The notes beneath the pieces were generated by a model. The model did no database searches and had not been told where the DNA came from. It was given only the letters and a program-made list of their open reading frames with translations. The translations under genes and the position numbers were made by a program. Positions 50,761 through 58,576 of a stretch of 64,000 nt of DNA are shown here, piece after piece. The stretch is from positions 1-64,000 of the forward strand of contig CAVCUL010000003.1 of NCBI GenBank assembly GCA_963605415.1, given 5' to 3'. Each line of letters opens with the position of its first letter. The stretch's first letter is position 1. Source of the stretch: CAG-217 sp963605415. GTDB lineage: Bacteria > Bacillota > Clostridia > Oscillospirales > Acutalibacteraceae.

Positions 50761-50793
50761 GCCAAAAAGTCCTTTGTGGACTTTTAACAATCT

Positions 50794-50877
50794 AGAAAAT
50801 GTTAAATGCAACATATTCACCAGAATATGTTAAATGCAGCATATTCACCAGAATATGTTAAATGCAGCATATTCACC
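50794..50877. repeat. Three tandem 28-bp iterons
   Basis: Units at 50794-50821, 50822-50849 and 50850-50877. Units 2 and 3 are identical and unit 1 differs at two or so positions. Each intact unit contains GAATATG-N10-CATATTC, an inverted repeat that could bind Rep or a regulator. Confidence 0.8.
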
Positions 50878-51588
50878 AAAACGCAGGAGGCGCGCAGCGG
50901 TGCTGCGCTCGCTCGCATAAAGGTCATCAATCGGTGTCTGCTCGCCGGCGGTCGCCTATTCAGGCACCAGTAAGCGGCGCCCCCTCGGCTCGGTCGTCAG
51001 TCAATGCGTGTCAGCCCCCTGCGGGGGCTTCCCGCCGCCGCCGTCAGCTCGGCTGCGCTTTGCTACGCCATCACGCCGGACGGCGTTCGCGGCGCTCGAC
51101 AGTCGTCACAAAGCCAACCCGGGTTGCTCGCCCAGCGGCCCCCGGCAAGGGCCTTGCAAGTGGGCTGCGCCCACCCTTGCCTGTTTCCGCTGTGGCTCGC
51201 CCCGGGCGCACTGCTCGCACTACCGGCCCTCAGCACTCGCGCCGCATTTCCCGCGGCTACCCGTTCCGGCCCTCTGAGCGCCCCGGCGCGTTCGCCGCCG
51301 GGCTCCGCTGAGGGCTGGGAGCCCTCCCGGGGCGCTTGGGGGGCGGCTGCCCACCACCGCGGGCAGCCATAAATGGGTCTTTCCGTTCGTAGCCGTTGGC
51401 AGTTGGTCGGGGTGCGGTTCCGTTCTCCCCCCTCCCGTCCCCCCGCTGGGGGGAGCGCCGAGTGGGTGTTAAGGGGGTGCCCCCCTTTTCACCTATGCTG
51501 CCTTTTATATGGAGCCCCCGCAAGGGCTCCGCAAGTGGGCTGCGCCCACCCTTGCAGTGGCACTGCAATTATAAGGCCGCCTTGGCCA
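50878..51588. other. GC-rich gene-free segment of the element
   Basis: About 710 bp, much richer in G+C than the surroundings. Frames are open in several registers at once but none has a ribosome site or recognisable protein. GCAAGTGGGCTGCGCCCACC, a hairpin with GTGGGC/GCCCAC arms, occurs near 51157 and near 51531, each followed by CTTGC. Possible roles are single-strand origin or transfer origin; none is established. Confidence 0.5.
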
Positions 51589-51616
51589 CGCGAACAAAAG
51601 AGATATTTTGTATAAT
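51589..51616. promoter_or_regulatory. Right junction of the element (hybrid dif-like site 3)
   Basis: Left arm CGCGAACAAAA (diverged, only ACAAAA kept), 6-bp spacer GAGATA, right arm TTTTGTATAAT identical to site 1. The right arm also contains a TATAAT (51611-51616) but no good -35 lies upstream in the element. Confidence 0.6.
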
Positions 51617-51633
51617 TCAGGGGAGTTAAAGTT

Positions 51634-52623
51634 ATGAAAAAAGCCGAATTTGGCCAATTACCGGTACCGGTACAGGACTATCTATTATATTTAGAAGCCA
51701 TTAAAGGCCACAGCGAATTGTCTGTGATTGAATATGCGTCCGATCTGCGCACCTTCTTTCGCTACCTTGCCAAGGAAAAAGGTCTGTACCCGGCAGACAC
51801 GCCGGACGATCAAATGGATCTGCGCCGGATCAATATGGATTTTATCAAGACCATTACACTCAGCGACGCCTACCAGTTCCTGATCTACTGCAAGAACCAG
51901 CGCGGCAACTCGGAAGCCACCCGTGCACGGCGTGTAATCGCCATACGGCGCTTTTTTATCTACTTAACGGATAACCGGCACCTGCTGGAGGAAAATCCAA
52001 TGAAAGTGCTGGACGCGCCGAAAACAAAAAAAGCCCTTCCAAAGTACATGACTTTGGAAGAAGCGCGGCACTTATTATCCGTTGTAGACGGCAAATACAA
52101 GGAACGGGATTACGCCATTCTGACCTTGCTACTGAACTGCGGTATGCGACTCAGCGAGCTGGTGTCCATTGATTATAATGATATAAAATCAAACGATACA
52201 CTGGTGATCACCGGCAAAGGCAACAAGGAGCGCACCGTGTACCTAAACAAAGCCTGCAAGCAAGCTATAGACGCCTATATGCGGATGCGGCCCCACGACG
52301 GCGTAAAGGACAGAGCGCTGTTTCTCAGCAGCCGCAACCAGCGGATCAGTCCCAAGACGGTACAGCACATGGTGTACGCTTATTTGGACAAGGCCGGTCT
52401 GGGCGATCGCGGGCTGTCTGTCCATAAACTGCGCCACACGGCGGCCACGCTGATGTACCAGGAGGGCCATGTGGATCTGCTGCTGCTCAAAGAGATCCTG
52501 GGCCATGAGAACCTGGGCACCACAGAGATCTACACCCACATCAGCGACGACGCAGCCAAGGCAGCCATTGAGGCCAATCCCCTTGCGGATCTTGGCGACC
52601 CTAAATCGAGATTACAGAGCTGA
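51634..52623 (+). CDS. Xer-type tyrosine recombinase
   Basis: 329 residues, full length. An N-terminal SAM-like core-binding domain (LYLEAIKGHSELSVIEYASD) is followed by the catalytic domain: Arg in NCGMRLSELVSI, Lys in TGKGNKERTV, H-x2-R in SVHKLRHTAATLM, and His and Tyr in LGHENLGTTEIYTH. It resolves chromosome dimers at dif. In Bacillus, xerD also lies near spoIIM, as here, which supports a housekeeping role. A dif-like arm and a TATAAT lie directly upstream. GGGGAG precedes the ATG. The last 23 nt overlap the convergent spoIIM. Confidence 0.92.
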   Translation: MKKAEFGQLPVPVQDYLLYLEAIKGHSELSVIEYASDLRTFFRYLAKEKGLYPADTPDDQMDLRRINMDFIKTITLSDAYQFLIYCKNQRGNSEATRARRVIAIRRFFIYLTDNRHLLEENPMKVLDAPKTKKALPKYMTLEEARHLLSVVDGKYKERDYAILTLLLNCGMRLSELVSIDYNDIKSNDTLVITGKGNKERTVYLNKACKQAIDAYMRMRPHDGVKDRALFLSSRNQRISPKTVQHMVYAYLDKAGLGDRGLSVHKLRHTAATLMYQEGHVDLLLLKEILGHENLGTTEIYTHISDDAAKAAIEANPLADLGDPKSRLQS

Positions 52624-53233
52624 ACAGACTGGTCAGCCCAGCATTACAAAAAGCGGCCAGCGCCACAAATGCGGCTAAAATCAGGTATTTTTTCAGGTAA
52701 TCCCGCACCTGAATTTCCGCCGGGGACTCCCCTGCCGAATCCTCTCGTTTAACGGACAAATGGAAGATGGACTTGGACATTTCGGCGCTGATTTTAATGG
52801 TGAGCATCACCACCGTCAGCAAAATAGCAGCCGCCGGGATCACCATCAGCACGCAAAACAGCACGCCTTTCAGTCGAAAAGTCATATAGTAGTAGCACAC
52901 CTGCATACCAAAGGCAAAGCCGCAGGTCATAGGCACAAAGTGGATCAGCGGAAAGCCGATCATACAAAAGCCCAAAAAGACCGTGACTAAAAATATGCTG
53001 AAATACAGACAAAAATCATTGAGAAACAGTTGTAAAAAGCGGTTCTCCCCTACTCTGAGCAGCGCATTGACCGTATCGGAGCGGATCTGGCGGTACAGCA
53101 CGCTGCCCAGCACCAGCCCGCAGGTGTAAAACACCAAGGAATATATGTAAGTCCGGTGGGTCTCCCAGCGAAATGTGCGCAGCTCATCTGTCAGCGTGGC
53201 AGCCAGGTCCCGCTTTTCCTGCGGCTCGCTCAT
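52601..53233 (-). CDS. spoIIM: Stage II sporulation protein M-like
   Basis: 210 residues with about five membrane helices. The cytoplasmic N-terminus precedes YIYSLVFYTCGLVLGSVLYR, the central GFPLIHFVPMTCGFAFGMQV matches the SpoIIM Pro/Gly-rich core, and a final helix ends the protein. SpoIIM works with SpoIID and SpoIIP in septal peptidoglycan removal and engulfment. Its ATG overlaps the preceding stop (ATGA), and the 3' end overlaps the convergent xer gene. Confidence 0.82.
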   Translation of the reverse strand: MSEPQEKRDLAATLTDELRTFRWETHRTYIYSLVFYTCGLVLGSVLYRQIRSDTVNALLRVGENRFLQLFLNDFCLYFSIFLVTVFLGFCMIGFPLIHFVPMTCGFAFGMQVCYYYMTFRLKGVLFCVLMVIPAAAILLTVVMLTIKISAEMSKSIFHLSVKREDSAGESPAEIQVRDYLKKYLILAAFVALAAFCNAGLTSLFSSVISI

Positions 53234-53616
53234 AGGCGCACCCGCTTTTTACCGACAGCAGCCAGCGCAGCGCACACCGGCATACCCAGCAGGCGCAGCA
53301 CCAATAAGCCGGCACCGTAAGGCGCCATACAGTAGTGCACCACCGTTAGGATCATTGCAGGCACAATGGCAGCCAGGGCCAGGGACAAGCGGCTGTTTTT
53401 CACCCTGCGCAGCGCCCATTTGGCAATGAAAAAGGCGCAGAGAAAGTCGATCCCGGCACAAATATAAGCGATCAGCTTAAAGTCCAGATCCAGTTTGTAC
53501 ACCGCCAGCGCCCCTACGGCGCAGCAGGCGCCAAAGCAGCACACGGTGGCCGCTGCCACGCGCAGCAGATAAAGCAGCAATACGGTTTTTGTTTTGCCTA
53601 CCTGAATTTTTGGCAT
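53230..53616 (-). CDS. Small membrane protein, YrzE/TIGR04086-like
   Basis: 128 residues with four hydrophobic helices and a basic start (MPKIQVGKTKT). Position supports the TIGR04086/YrzE family, which follows yajC in Bacillus and Clostridia. The function is unknown. It is separated from yajC by a terminator and coupled to spoIIM by a 4-nt overlap. Confidence 0.72.
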   Translation of the reverse strand: MPKIQVGKTKTVLLLYLLRVAAATVCCFGACCAVGALAVYKLDLDFKLIAYICAGIDFLCAFFIAKWALRRVKNSRLSLALAAIVPAMILTVVHYCMAPYGAGLLVLRLLGMPVCAALAAVGKKRVRL

Positions 53617-53664
53617 ACCATCACCCTCGCTATACCGTATGCGCTGCCGGTAAAAAATAGAACG

Positions 53665-53695
53665 AAAAAAGGACTGCTCGGTGAGCAGCCCTTTT
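53665..53695 (-). terminator. Terminator after yajC
   Basis: Minus strand: AAAAGGGCTGCTC, ACC loop, GAGCAGTCCTTTTTT. Confidence 0.85.
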
Positions 53696-53711
53696 GCTTT
53701 GCGATCCTTGC

Positions 53712-54158
53712 TTATTTCTCGATCTTTTCCTCCGCCTCTTTGGCAGTGTCGGATTTCTCGGTCAAAGCGTCGTCCTTGTTCTTCTTATTCTTCTTGTTCT
53801 TGGCAGCCTCTCTGGCAGCTTCCACTTCCTTCTTGTGCTGCTCGGCCTTGGTCTTGTTGGTGTTTACAGCCCAGCGCTGAATGCGCATTTTGTTGCGATC
53901 GGCACCGGTCTCAATAATCAGGTCCTCCTCGCGAATGGTAACCACCTTGCCCACGATACCGCCGATGGTCACGATCTCATCGCCGATTTCCAGAGAAGAA
54001 CGCATTTCCTGCTCTTCCTTCTGGCGCTTTTTCTGGGGACGGATCATGGTAAAGTACATCAGCACAACCATAACCACCATTAAGATAATGAAGCTGTACT
54101 GGCTGGCGCCGCTCTGACTGGAACTGCTGGTTGCGGCCTGTAGTAAAATAAAGTTCAT
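53712..54158 (-). CDS. yajC: Preprotein translocase subunit YajC
   Basis: 148 residues. A single membrane helix (FIILMVVMVVLMYFTMI near 22-40) is followed by RPQKKRQKEEQEMRSSLEIG and the YajC core VTIGGIVGKVV. An unusually long Lys/Glu tail (about 100-148) follows. It assists the SecDF-Sec translocon. It lies in the conserved queA-tgt-yajC order. Confidence 0.95.
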   Translation of the reverse strand: MNFILLQAATSSSSQSGASQYSFIILMVVMVVLMYFTMIRPQKKRQKEEQEMRSSLEIGDEIVTIGGIVGKVVTIREEDLIIETGADRNKMRIQRWAVNTNKTKAEQHKKEVEAAREAAKNKKNKKNKDDALTEKSDTAKEAEEKIEK

Positions 54159-54223
54159 TTTAATTCCTCCTGAACATAGTACGACTATTATATTAAAGTT
54201 TTAGCCGGATTGCAAGTCCTTTT

Positions 54224-55360
54224 CTATATTCTGGTGTCCAATTTCACACAATATTCAGATTTGTACTGCGCAAAAGTGCCGTTATCCAACGCCTGTCTGA
54301 TTTCTGCCATTAAATTGTTATAAAAATACAGATTGTGCATGACCGCTAGGCGCATACCCAGCATTTCCCCTGCCTTGAGCAGGTGGCGAATGTAGCCCCG
54401 ACTGTACCGGCGGCACACCGGGCAATCGCACCGGGGATCAATGGGCTTGTCGTCCCGGGCGTACTTGGCGTTGTTCAAGTTGATAATACCGTCCTTGGTG
54501 AACAGATGGCCGTGGCGGGCGTTGCGGGAGGGCATAACGCAGTCAAACAGGTCTACCCCGCGGCTGACCCCCTCTAAGATATTGCCCGGGGTGCCTACGC
54601 CCATTAAATACCGGGGCTTGTCCGCCGGCATATACGGCTCCACCGCACTGATAATGCGGTACATATCCTCCGCCGGCTCCCCCACTGCCAGGCCGCCAAT
54701 GGCGTAGCCGTCGCAGTCCAGCTTGGCGATCTCCTGCATATGCCACACCCGCAGATCGTCATAGGTGCAGCCCTGGTTGATCCCAAACAGCAGTTGGTCT
54801 TTGTTGATGGTGTCCGGCAAAGCATTCAGCCGCTCCATCTCCGCCTTGCAGCGCTCCAGCCAGCGCAGTGTGCGCGCACAGGACTGCTTGGCGTAGGTAT
54901 AAGTGGCCGGGTTCTCTACGCACTCGTCAAAAGCCATGGCAATGGTAGACGCCAGGTGGGACTGGATCTGCATACTCTCTTCCGGACCCATAAAGATCTT
55001 TTTGCCGTTTACATGGGAATGGAAGGTGACCCCCTCCTCTTTGATCTGGTTCAGCTTAGCCAGGCTGAACACCTGGAACCCGCCGCTGTCCGTCAAAATA
55101 GGACGCTGCCAGTCGGTAAAACGGTGCAGACCGCCCATATCCGCCACCAGGTCATCCCCGGGGCGCACATGTAGGTGATAGGTGTTGCAAAGCATTACCT
55201 GGCAGCCGATATTCTCTAAATCCTCGGTAGACAGACCGCCCTTGATGGCCGCAGCGGTAGCTACATTCATAAACGCCGGGGTCTGTACCGTGCCGTGCAC
55301 GGTCTGGAAGGTGCCGCGGCGGGCGTTGCCCTCTTTTTTTAATAAGGTATAGTTTGCCAT
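54224..55360 (-). CDS. tgt: Queuine tRNA-ribosyltransferase
   Basis: A 378-residue TIM-barrel enzyme that swaps guanine 34 for preQ1 in GUN-anticodon tRNAs. The active-site Asp is in ILTDSGGFQVFSL near 93, a second Asp in VDLFDCVMPSRNARHG, and the zinc site C-x-C-x2-C-x25-H (CDCPVC to VMHN) near 306. It lies 11 nt after queA, in the same operon. Confidence 0.97.
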   Translation of the reverse strand: MANYTLLKKEGNARRGTFQTVHGTVQTPAFMNVATAAAIKGGLSTEDLENIGCQVMLCNTYHLHVRPGDDLVADMGGLHRFTDWQRPILTDSGGFQVFSLAKLNQIKEEGVTFHSHVNGKKIFMGPEESMQIQSHLASTIAMAFDECVENPATYTYAKQSCARTLRWLERCKAEMERLNALPDTINKDQLLFGINQGCTYDDLRVWHMQEIAKLDCDGYAIGGLAVGEPAEDMYRIISAVEPYMPADKPRYLMGVGTPGNILEGVSRGVDLFDCVMPSRNARHGHLFTKDGIINLNNAKYARDDKPIDPRCDCPVCRRYSRGYIRHLLKAGEMLGMRLAVMHNLYFYNNLMAEIRQALDNGTFAQYKSEYCVKLDTRI

Positions 55361-55371
55361 ATTTCTCTCCG

Positions 55372-56397
55372 TTAGCAGATGAACATTGCGTCGCCAAAGG
55401 AGAAGAAGCGGTACTTCTCTGCCACGGCGGTGTTGTAAGCGTGCATAATGTGGTCAAACCCGGCAAAGGCGCTGACCAGCATGATCAGCGTGCTCTCCGG
55501 CAGGTGGAAGTTGGTAATCAGCGCGTCCATGCACTTGAATTCATAACCGGGATAAATAAAAATGCTGGTGTTGTCGTCGTCCTCGCAAATGCAGTCGTTC
55601 TTGGTGGCAACGGACTCAATGGTACGACAGGAGGTGGTACCCACGGCAATCACACGGCCACCGCATGCCTTGGTGCGGTTAATGAGTTCTGCCGTCTCTG
55701 CCGGCATATGATAGTGCTCGGTGTGCATTTTGTGCTTGGTCACATCGTCCACCTTTACCGGACGAAAAGTACCCAACCCCACATGCAGGGTCACATAGCC
55801 GATATTCACCCCCATAGCCTGAATATCCTTTAGCATTTGGGGGGTAAAGTGCAGCCCGGCTGTGGGAGCCGCAGCGGAGCCTAACTCCCGGCTGTACACC
55901 GTTTGGTAGCGCTCCTTATCTTGCAGCTTTTCCTTAATATAAGGCGGCAGAGGCATTTGGCCGATCTGGTCCAGCACTGCGTAAATATTCCCTTGGCAGT
56001 CGAACTGCACCAGCCGGTTGCCGTCCTCTTGCACTTCAATGACCGTGCCGTAGAGCTTGCCCTCGCCAAAGTTAAAGCGGGTGCCCACTTTGGCCCGCTT
56101 GCCCGGCTTGCACAGGCACTCCCAAACATTATTCTCCTTTTGGGTCAGCAGTAGGAACTCCACCACCGCGCCGGTTTCTTCCTTTACGCCAAAGATACGG
56201 GCAGGAATAACCCGGGTGTCGTTAAGGATCAGGCAGTCCCCGGGGCGTAAGTACGCAGGCAGGTCCTTGAAAATTCGGTGTTCCAACTTTCCGCTGTTCT
56301 TGTGCAAGATCATCAGGCGAGAGCTGTTTCGTGGCTCAACCGGGGTCTGAGCGATCCGTTCTTCCGGCAAATCATAATAAAAATCAGAAGTTTTCAT
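55372..56397 (-). CDS. queA: S-adenosylmethionine:tRNA ribosyltransferase-isomerase
   Basis: A 341-residue enzyme that adds the epoxycyclopentane ring in queuosine synthesis, downstream of Tgt in the pathway. Signatures are DFYYDLPEERIAQTPVEPR, HKNSGKLEHRIFKDL and PTAGLHFTPQ near residue 180, with RVIAVGTTSCRTIES. The ATG at 56397, preceded by GGAGATAA, was chosen because the family motif MKTSDFYYDLP starts there. Confidence 0.97.
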   Translation of the reverse strand: MKTSDFYYDLPEERIAQTPVEPRNSSRLMILHKNSGKLEHRIFKDLPAYLRPGDCLILNDTRVIPARIFGVKEETGAVVEFLLLTQKENNVWECLCKPGKRAKVGTRFNFGEGKLYGTVIEVQEDGNRLVQFDCQGNIYAVLDQIGQMPLPPYIKEKLQDKERYQTVYSRELGSAAAPTAGLHFTPQMLKDIQAMGVNIGYVTLHVGLGTFRPVKVDDVTKHKMHTEHYHMPAETAELINRTKACGGRVIAVGTTSCRTIESVATKNDCICEDDDNTSIFIYPGYEFKCMDALITNFHLPESTLIMLVSAFAGFDHIMHAYNTAVAEKYRFFSFGDAMFIC

Positions 56398-56417
56398 AAT
56401 TATCTCCGCAAAAGTAT

Positions 56418-56447
56418 TTGACATATATATAGAGTAAGTGATATTAT
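56418..56447 (+). promoter_or_regulatory. Promoter of the asd-dapA-dapB operon
   Basis: TTGACA, 18-bp spacer, TATTAT, about 98 nt upstream of asd. Confidence 0.65.
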
Positions 56448-56483
56448 ATCTAAAAGCAAGCGGTGTTTGCCCACCGCCGGCGC

Positions 56484-56531
56484 TGTAAAGTATTATATTG
56501 CAAAATGCTGCGTTTTACAAGGCATTTTTTT
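56484..56531 (+). promoter_or_regulatory. Possible leader attenuator upstream of asd
   Basis: A terminator-like AAAATGC (56502-56508) to GCATTTT (56522-56528) stem with T tail competes with an alternative pairing TGTAAA (56484-56489) to TTTACA (56514-56519). Both stems are short and A/T-rich. The conserved lysine riboswitch core was not seen. Confidence 0.25.
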
Positions 56532-56544
56532 AAGGAGAGTCACA

Positions 56545-57633
56545 ATGAGCAAAAAGTACAAAGTCGGTATCGTCGGCGCAACCGGTATGGTCGGTCAGCG
56601 CTTCGCCCTGCTGCTGGAGGATCACCCCTGGTTTGAGGTGGTTTGCCTGGCAGCCTCTGCACGCTCTGCTGGTAAGCCCTACAAAGAGGCACTGGGCAGC
56701 AGATGGTGCATGGATAAACCCATTCCCGCCAACATGGCAGACCTGCCGGTGTATGACGCCCAGGCAGATATTGAAAAGATCACTTCTATGGTGGACTTTG
56801 TATTCTGCGCCGTGGATATGAAGAAAGACGAGATCCGCGCCCTGGAAGAGCAGTATGCCAAGCACGAATGCCCGGTGGTGTCTAACAACTCTGCCAACCG
56901 GTTCACTCCGGATGTGCCCATGGTGGTGCCGGAGCTGAACCCCCAGCATATTGATATTATTCCCGCCCAGCGCAAGCGCCTGGGCACCAAGCGCGGCTTT
57001 ATCGCCGTAAAGTCCAACTGCTCTTTGCAGAGCTATGTGCCCGCCATCTTCCCCCTGCATCAGAAGTACGGCATTAAGCGGGTGCTGGTGTGCACCTACC
57101 AGGCCATCAGCGGCGCAGGCAAGACCTTTGAGCGCTGGCCGGAGATGATCGACAATGTGATTCCCTACATTGGCGGTGAGGAAGAAAAGAGTGAGAAAGA
57201 GCCGCTGAAGCTGATGGGCCGCATTGATGGCGATCAGATCGTGTCTGCCGACGCACCGGCCTTTACCGCCCAGTGCATTCGCGTGCCGGTAACCAACGGC
57301 CACCTGGGCGCCGTATTTATGGACTTTGAGGGCGAGAAACCCTCTGAGGAAGAGATCGTCGAAGTGTGGAAAAACTACGCCGGTCGCGCCCAGGAGCTGG
57401 AGCTTCCCAGCGCGCCCAAACAGTTCCTGCACTACTTCACCGAGCCGGATCGCCCGCAGATCCACAGCGAGCGTGAGCTGGAGCACGGTATGGCCGTTTC
57501 CATCGGCCGTCTGCGCCCGGATACCCAGTATGACTACAAGTTCGTATGCCTGTCCCACAACACCCTGCGCGGCGCTGCCGGCGGTGCTGTACTGCTGGCC
57601 GAGTTGCTGGCAGCCGAGGGCTATATGGACTGA
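56545..57633 (+). CDS. asd: Aspartate-semialdehyde dehydrogenase
   Basis: A 362-residue NADP-dependent enzyme making aspartate semialdehyde, the branch point to lysine/diaminopimelate, threonine and methionine. NADP motif KVGIVGATGMVGQRF near residue 5, catalytic Cys in VKSNCSLQSYV near 156, and the active-site His in RVPVTNGHLGAVF. It resembles the longer archaeal/fungal-like Asd class. GGAGAG precedes the ATG at 56545. First gene of the dap operon. Confidence 0.95.
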   Translation: MSKKYKVGIVGATGMVGQRFALLLEDHPWFEVVCLAASARSAGKPYKEALGSRWCMDKPIPANMADLPVYDAQADIEKITSMVDFVFCAVDMKKDEIRALEEQYAKHECPVVSNNSANRFTPDVPMVVPELNPQHIDIIPAQRKRLGTKRGFIAVKSNCSLQSYVPAIFPLHQKYGIKRVLVCTYQAISGAGKTFERWPEMIDNVIPYIGGEEEKSEKEPLKLMGRIDGDQIVSADAPAFTAQCIRVPVTNGHLGAVFMDFEGEKPSEEEIVEVWKNYAGRAQELELPSAPKQFLHYFTEPDRPQIHSERELEHGMAVSIGRLRPDTQYDYKFVCLSHNTLRGAAGGAVLLAELLAAEGYMD

Positions 57634-57660
57634 CAACACAGCGAAAAGGAGATTTTTGAT

Positions 57661-58554
57661 ATGAAGAAGGATCCTATCTTTACAGGTGCAGCCGTTGCCA
57701 TTATTACCCCTATGCATGAGGACGGCAGCGTAAATTATGACGAGTTTGCCCGCTTTGTGGACTGGCAGATCGATAACGGCACAGACGCCATTGTGATCTG
57801 CGGCACCACCGGCGAAAGCTCTACCCTGGATGTTGACGAGCACCTGGAGTGCATCAAGTGGTGCATCGAGTATGTAAACGGTCGTGTGCCGGTGATCGCC
57901 GGTACAGGCTCTAACTCCACCGCCAGCGCCATTGAGATGAGCAAGGAAGCCTGCGAATACGGCGCAGACGCCCTGCTGCTGGTGACCCCTTACTACAACA
58001 AGACCAGCCAGGCCGGTCTGATCGCCCACTACACAGCTATTCACGACGCTACGAATAAGCCCATTATCCTTTATAATGTGCCCTCCCGTACCGGGCTGAA
58101 CCTGCTGCCGGAGACAGCGCAGGAACTGTCCAAGCTGCCCCGTATCAACGGCATTAAGGAAGCCTCCGGCAACCTGGATCAGGTGGCTAAGGTGCACGAG
58201 TTGTGCGGCGACGCGCTGAACATTTGGAGCGGCAACGACGACCAGATCGTAGACATTCTGGAGCGTGGCGGCAAGGGCGTGATCAGCGTGCTGTCCAATG
58301 TGTGCCCTCAGGAGACCCACGACATTGTGGCCAAGTATCTGGACGGCGATGTGGACGGCTCCAAGGCACTGATGGACCACTATTTTGAGCTGGCCAAGAC
58401 CCTGTTCTGCGATGTGAACCCCATTCCGGTAAAGGACGCTGTGAACCGTATCGGTTACGCTGCCGGTCCCTGCCGTATGCCGCTGGTGCCCATGAGCGAG
58501 GCCAATCAGCAGAAGATGCAGGCAACGCTGGAGAAGTACGGCCTGATCAAATAA
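57661..58554 (+). CDS. dapA: 4-hydroxy-tetrahydrodipicolinate synthase
   Basis: A 297-residue TIM-barrel enzyme condensing pyruvate with aspartate semialdehyde. GTTGESSTL near residue 45, Tyr in YNVPSRTG, and the Schiff-base Lys in INGIKEASGN near 162 are all present. It follows asd by 27 nt and precedes dapB, supplying diaminopimelate for peptidoglycan and dipicolinate for spores. Confidence 0.97.
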   Translation: MKKDPIFTGAAVAIITPMHEDGSVNYDEFARFVDWQIDNGTDAIVICGTTGESSTLDVDEHLECIKWCIEYVNGRVPVIAGTGSNSTASAIEMSKEACEYGADALLLVTPYYNKTSQAGLIAHYTAIHDATNKPIILYNVPSRTGLNLLPETAQELSKLPRINGIKEASGNLDQVAKVHELCGDALNIWSGNDDQIVDILERGGKGVISVLSNVCPQETHDIVAKYLDGDVDGSKALMDHYFELAKTLFCDVNPIPVKDAVNRIGYAAGPCRMPLVPMSEANQQKMQATLEKYGLIK

Positions 58555-58576
58555 GAAATACAGGAAGTTCAAAGCT

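Larger units (their letters stand above)
49071..51605. mobile_element. Integrated rolling-circle replicon at dif-like sites
   Basis: A segment of about 2.5 kb bounded by two hybrid dif-like sites. It contains a Rep_1-type initiator gene, a minimal tyrosine recombinase gene 4 nt after it, a candidate nick site and hairpin, three 28-bp iterons, a promoter-terminator unit that may encode a small RNA, and 700 bp of GC-rich DNA without genes. The outer arms (ATTATACAAAA at the left, TTTTGTATAAT at the right) would rebuild an intact site on excision. It behaves in layout like plasmids or phages that integrate through host Xer proteins. Current mobility is not shown by sequence. Confidence 0.65.

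Noticed and set aside
50794..50877. Three direct repeats that might suggest a CRISPR array
   Set aside because: The 28-bp units abut with no spacers and no cas gene is in the window. They fit plasmid iterons.
50862..51629. Several overlapping open frames of 77-149 codons on both strands in the GC-rich part of the element
   Set aside because: They overlap in many registers as expected from high GC content, have no ribosome sites and resemble no protein. The segment is better described as non-coding.
56448..56545. Lysine riboswitch upstream of asd
   Set aside because: The leader is under 100 nt, too short for the lysine riboswitch, and its conserved core was not seen.
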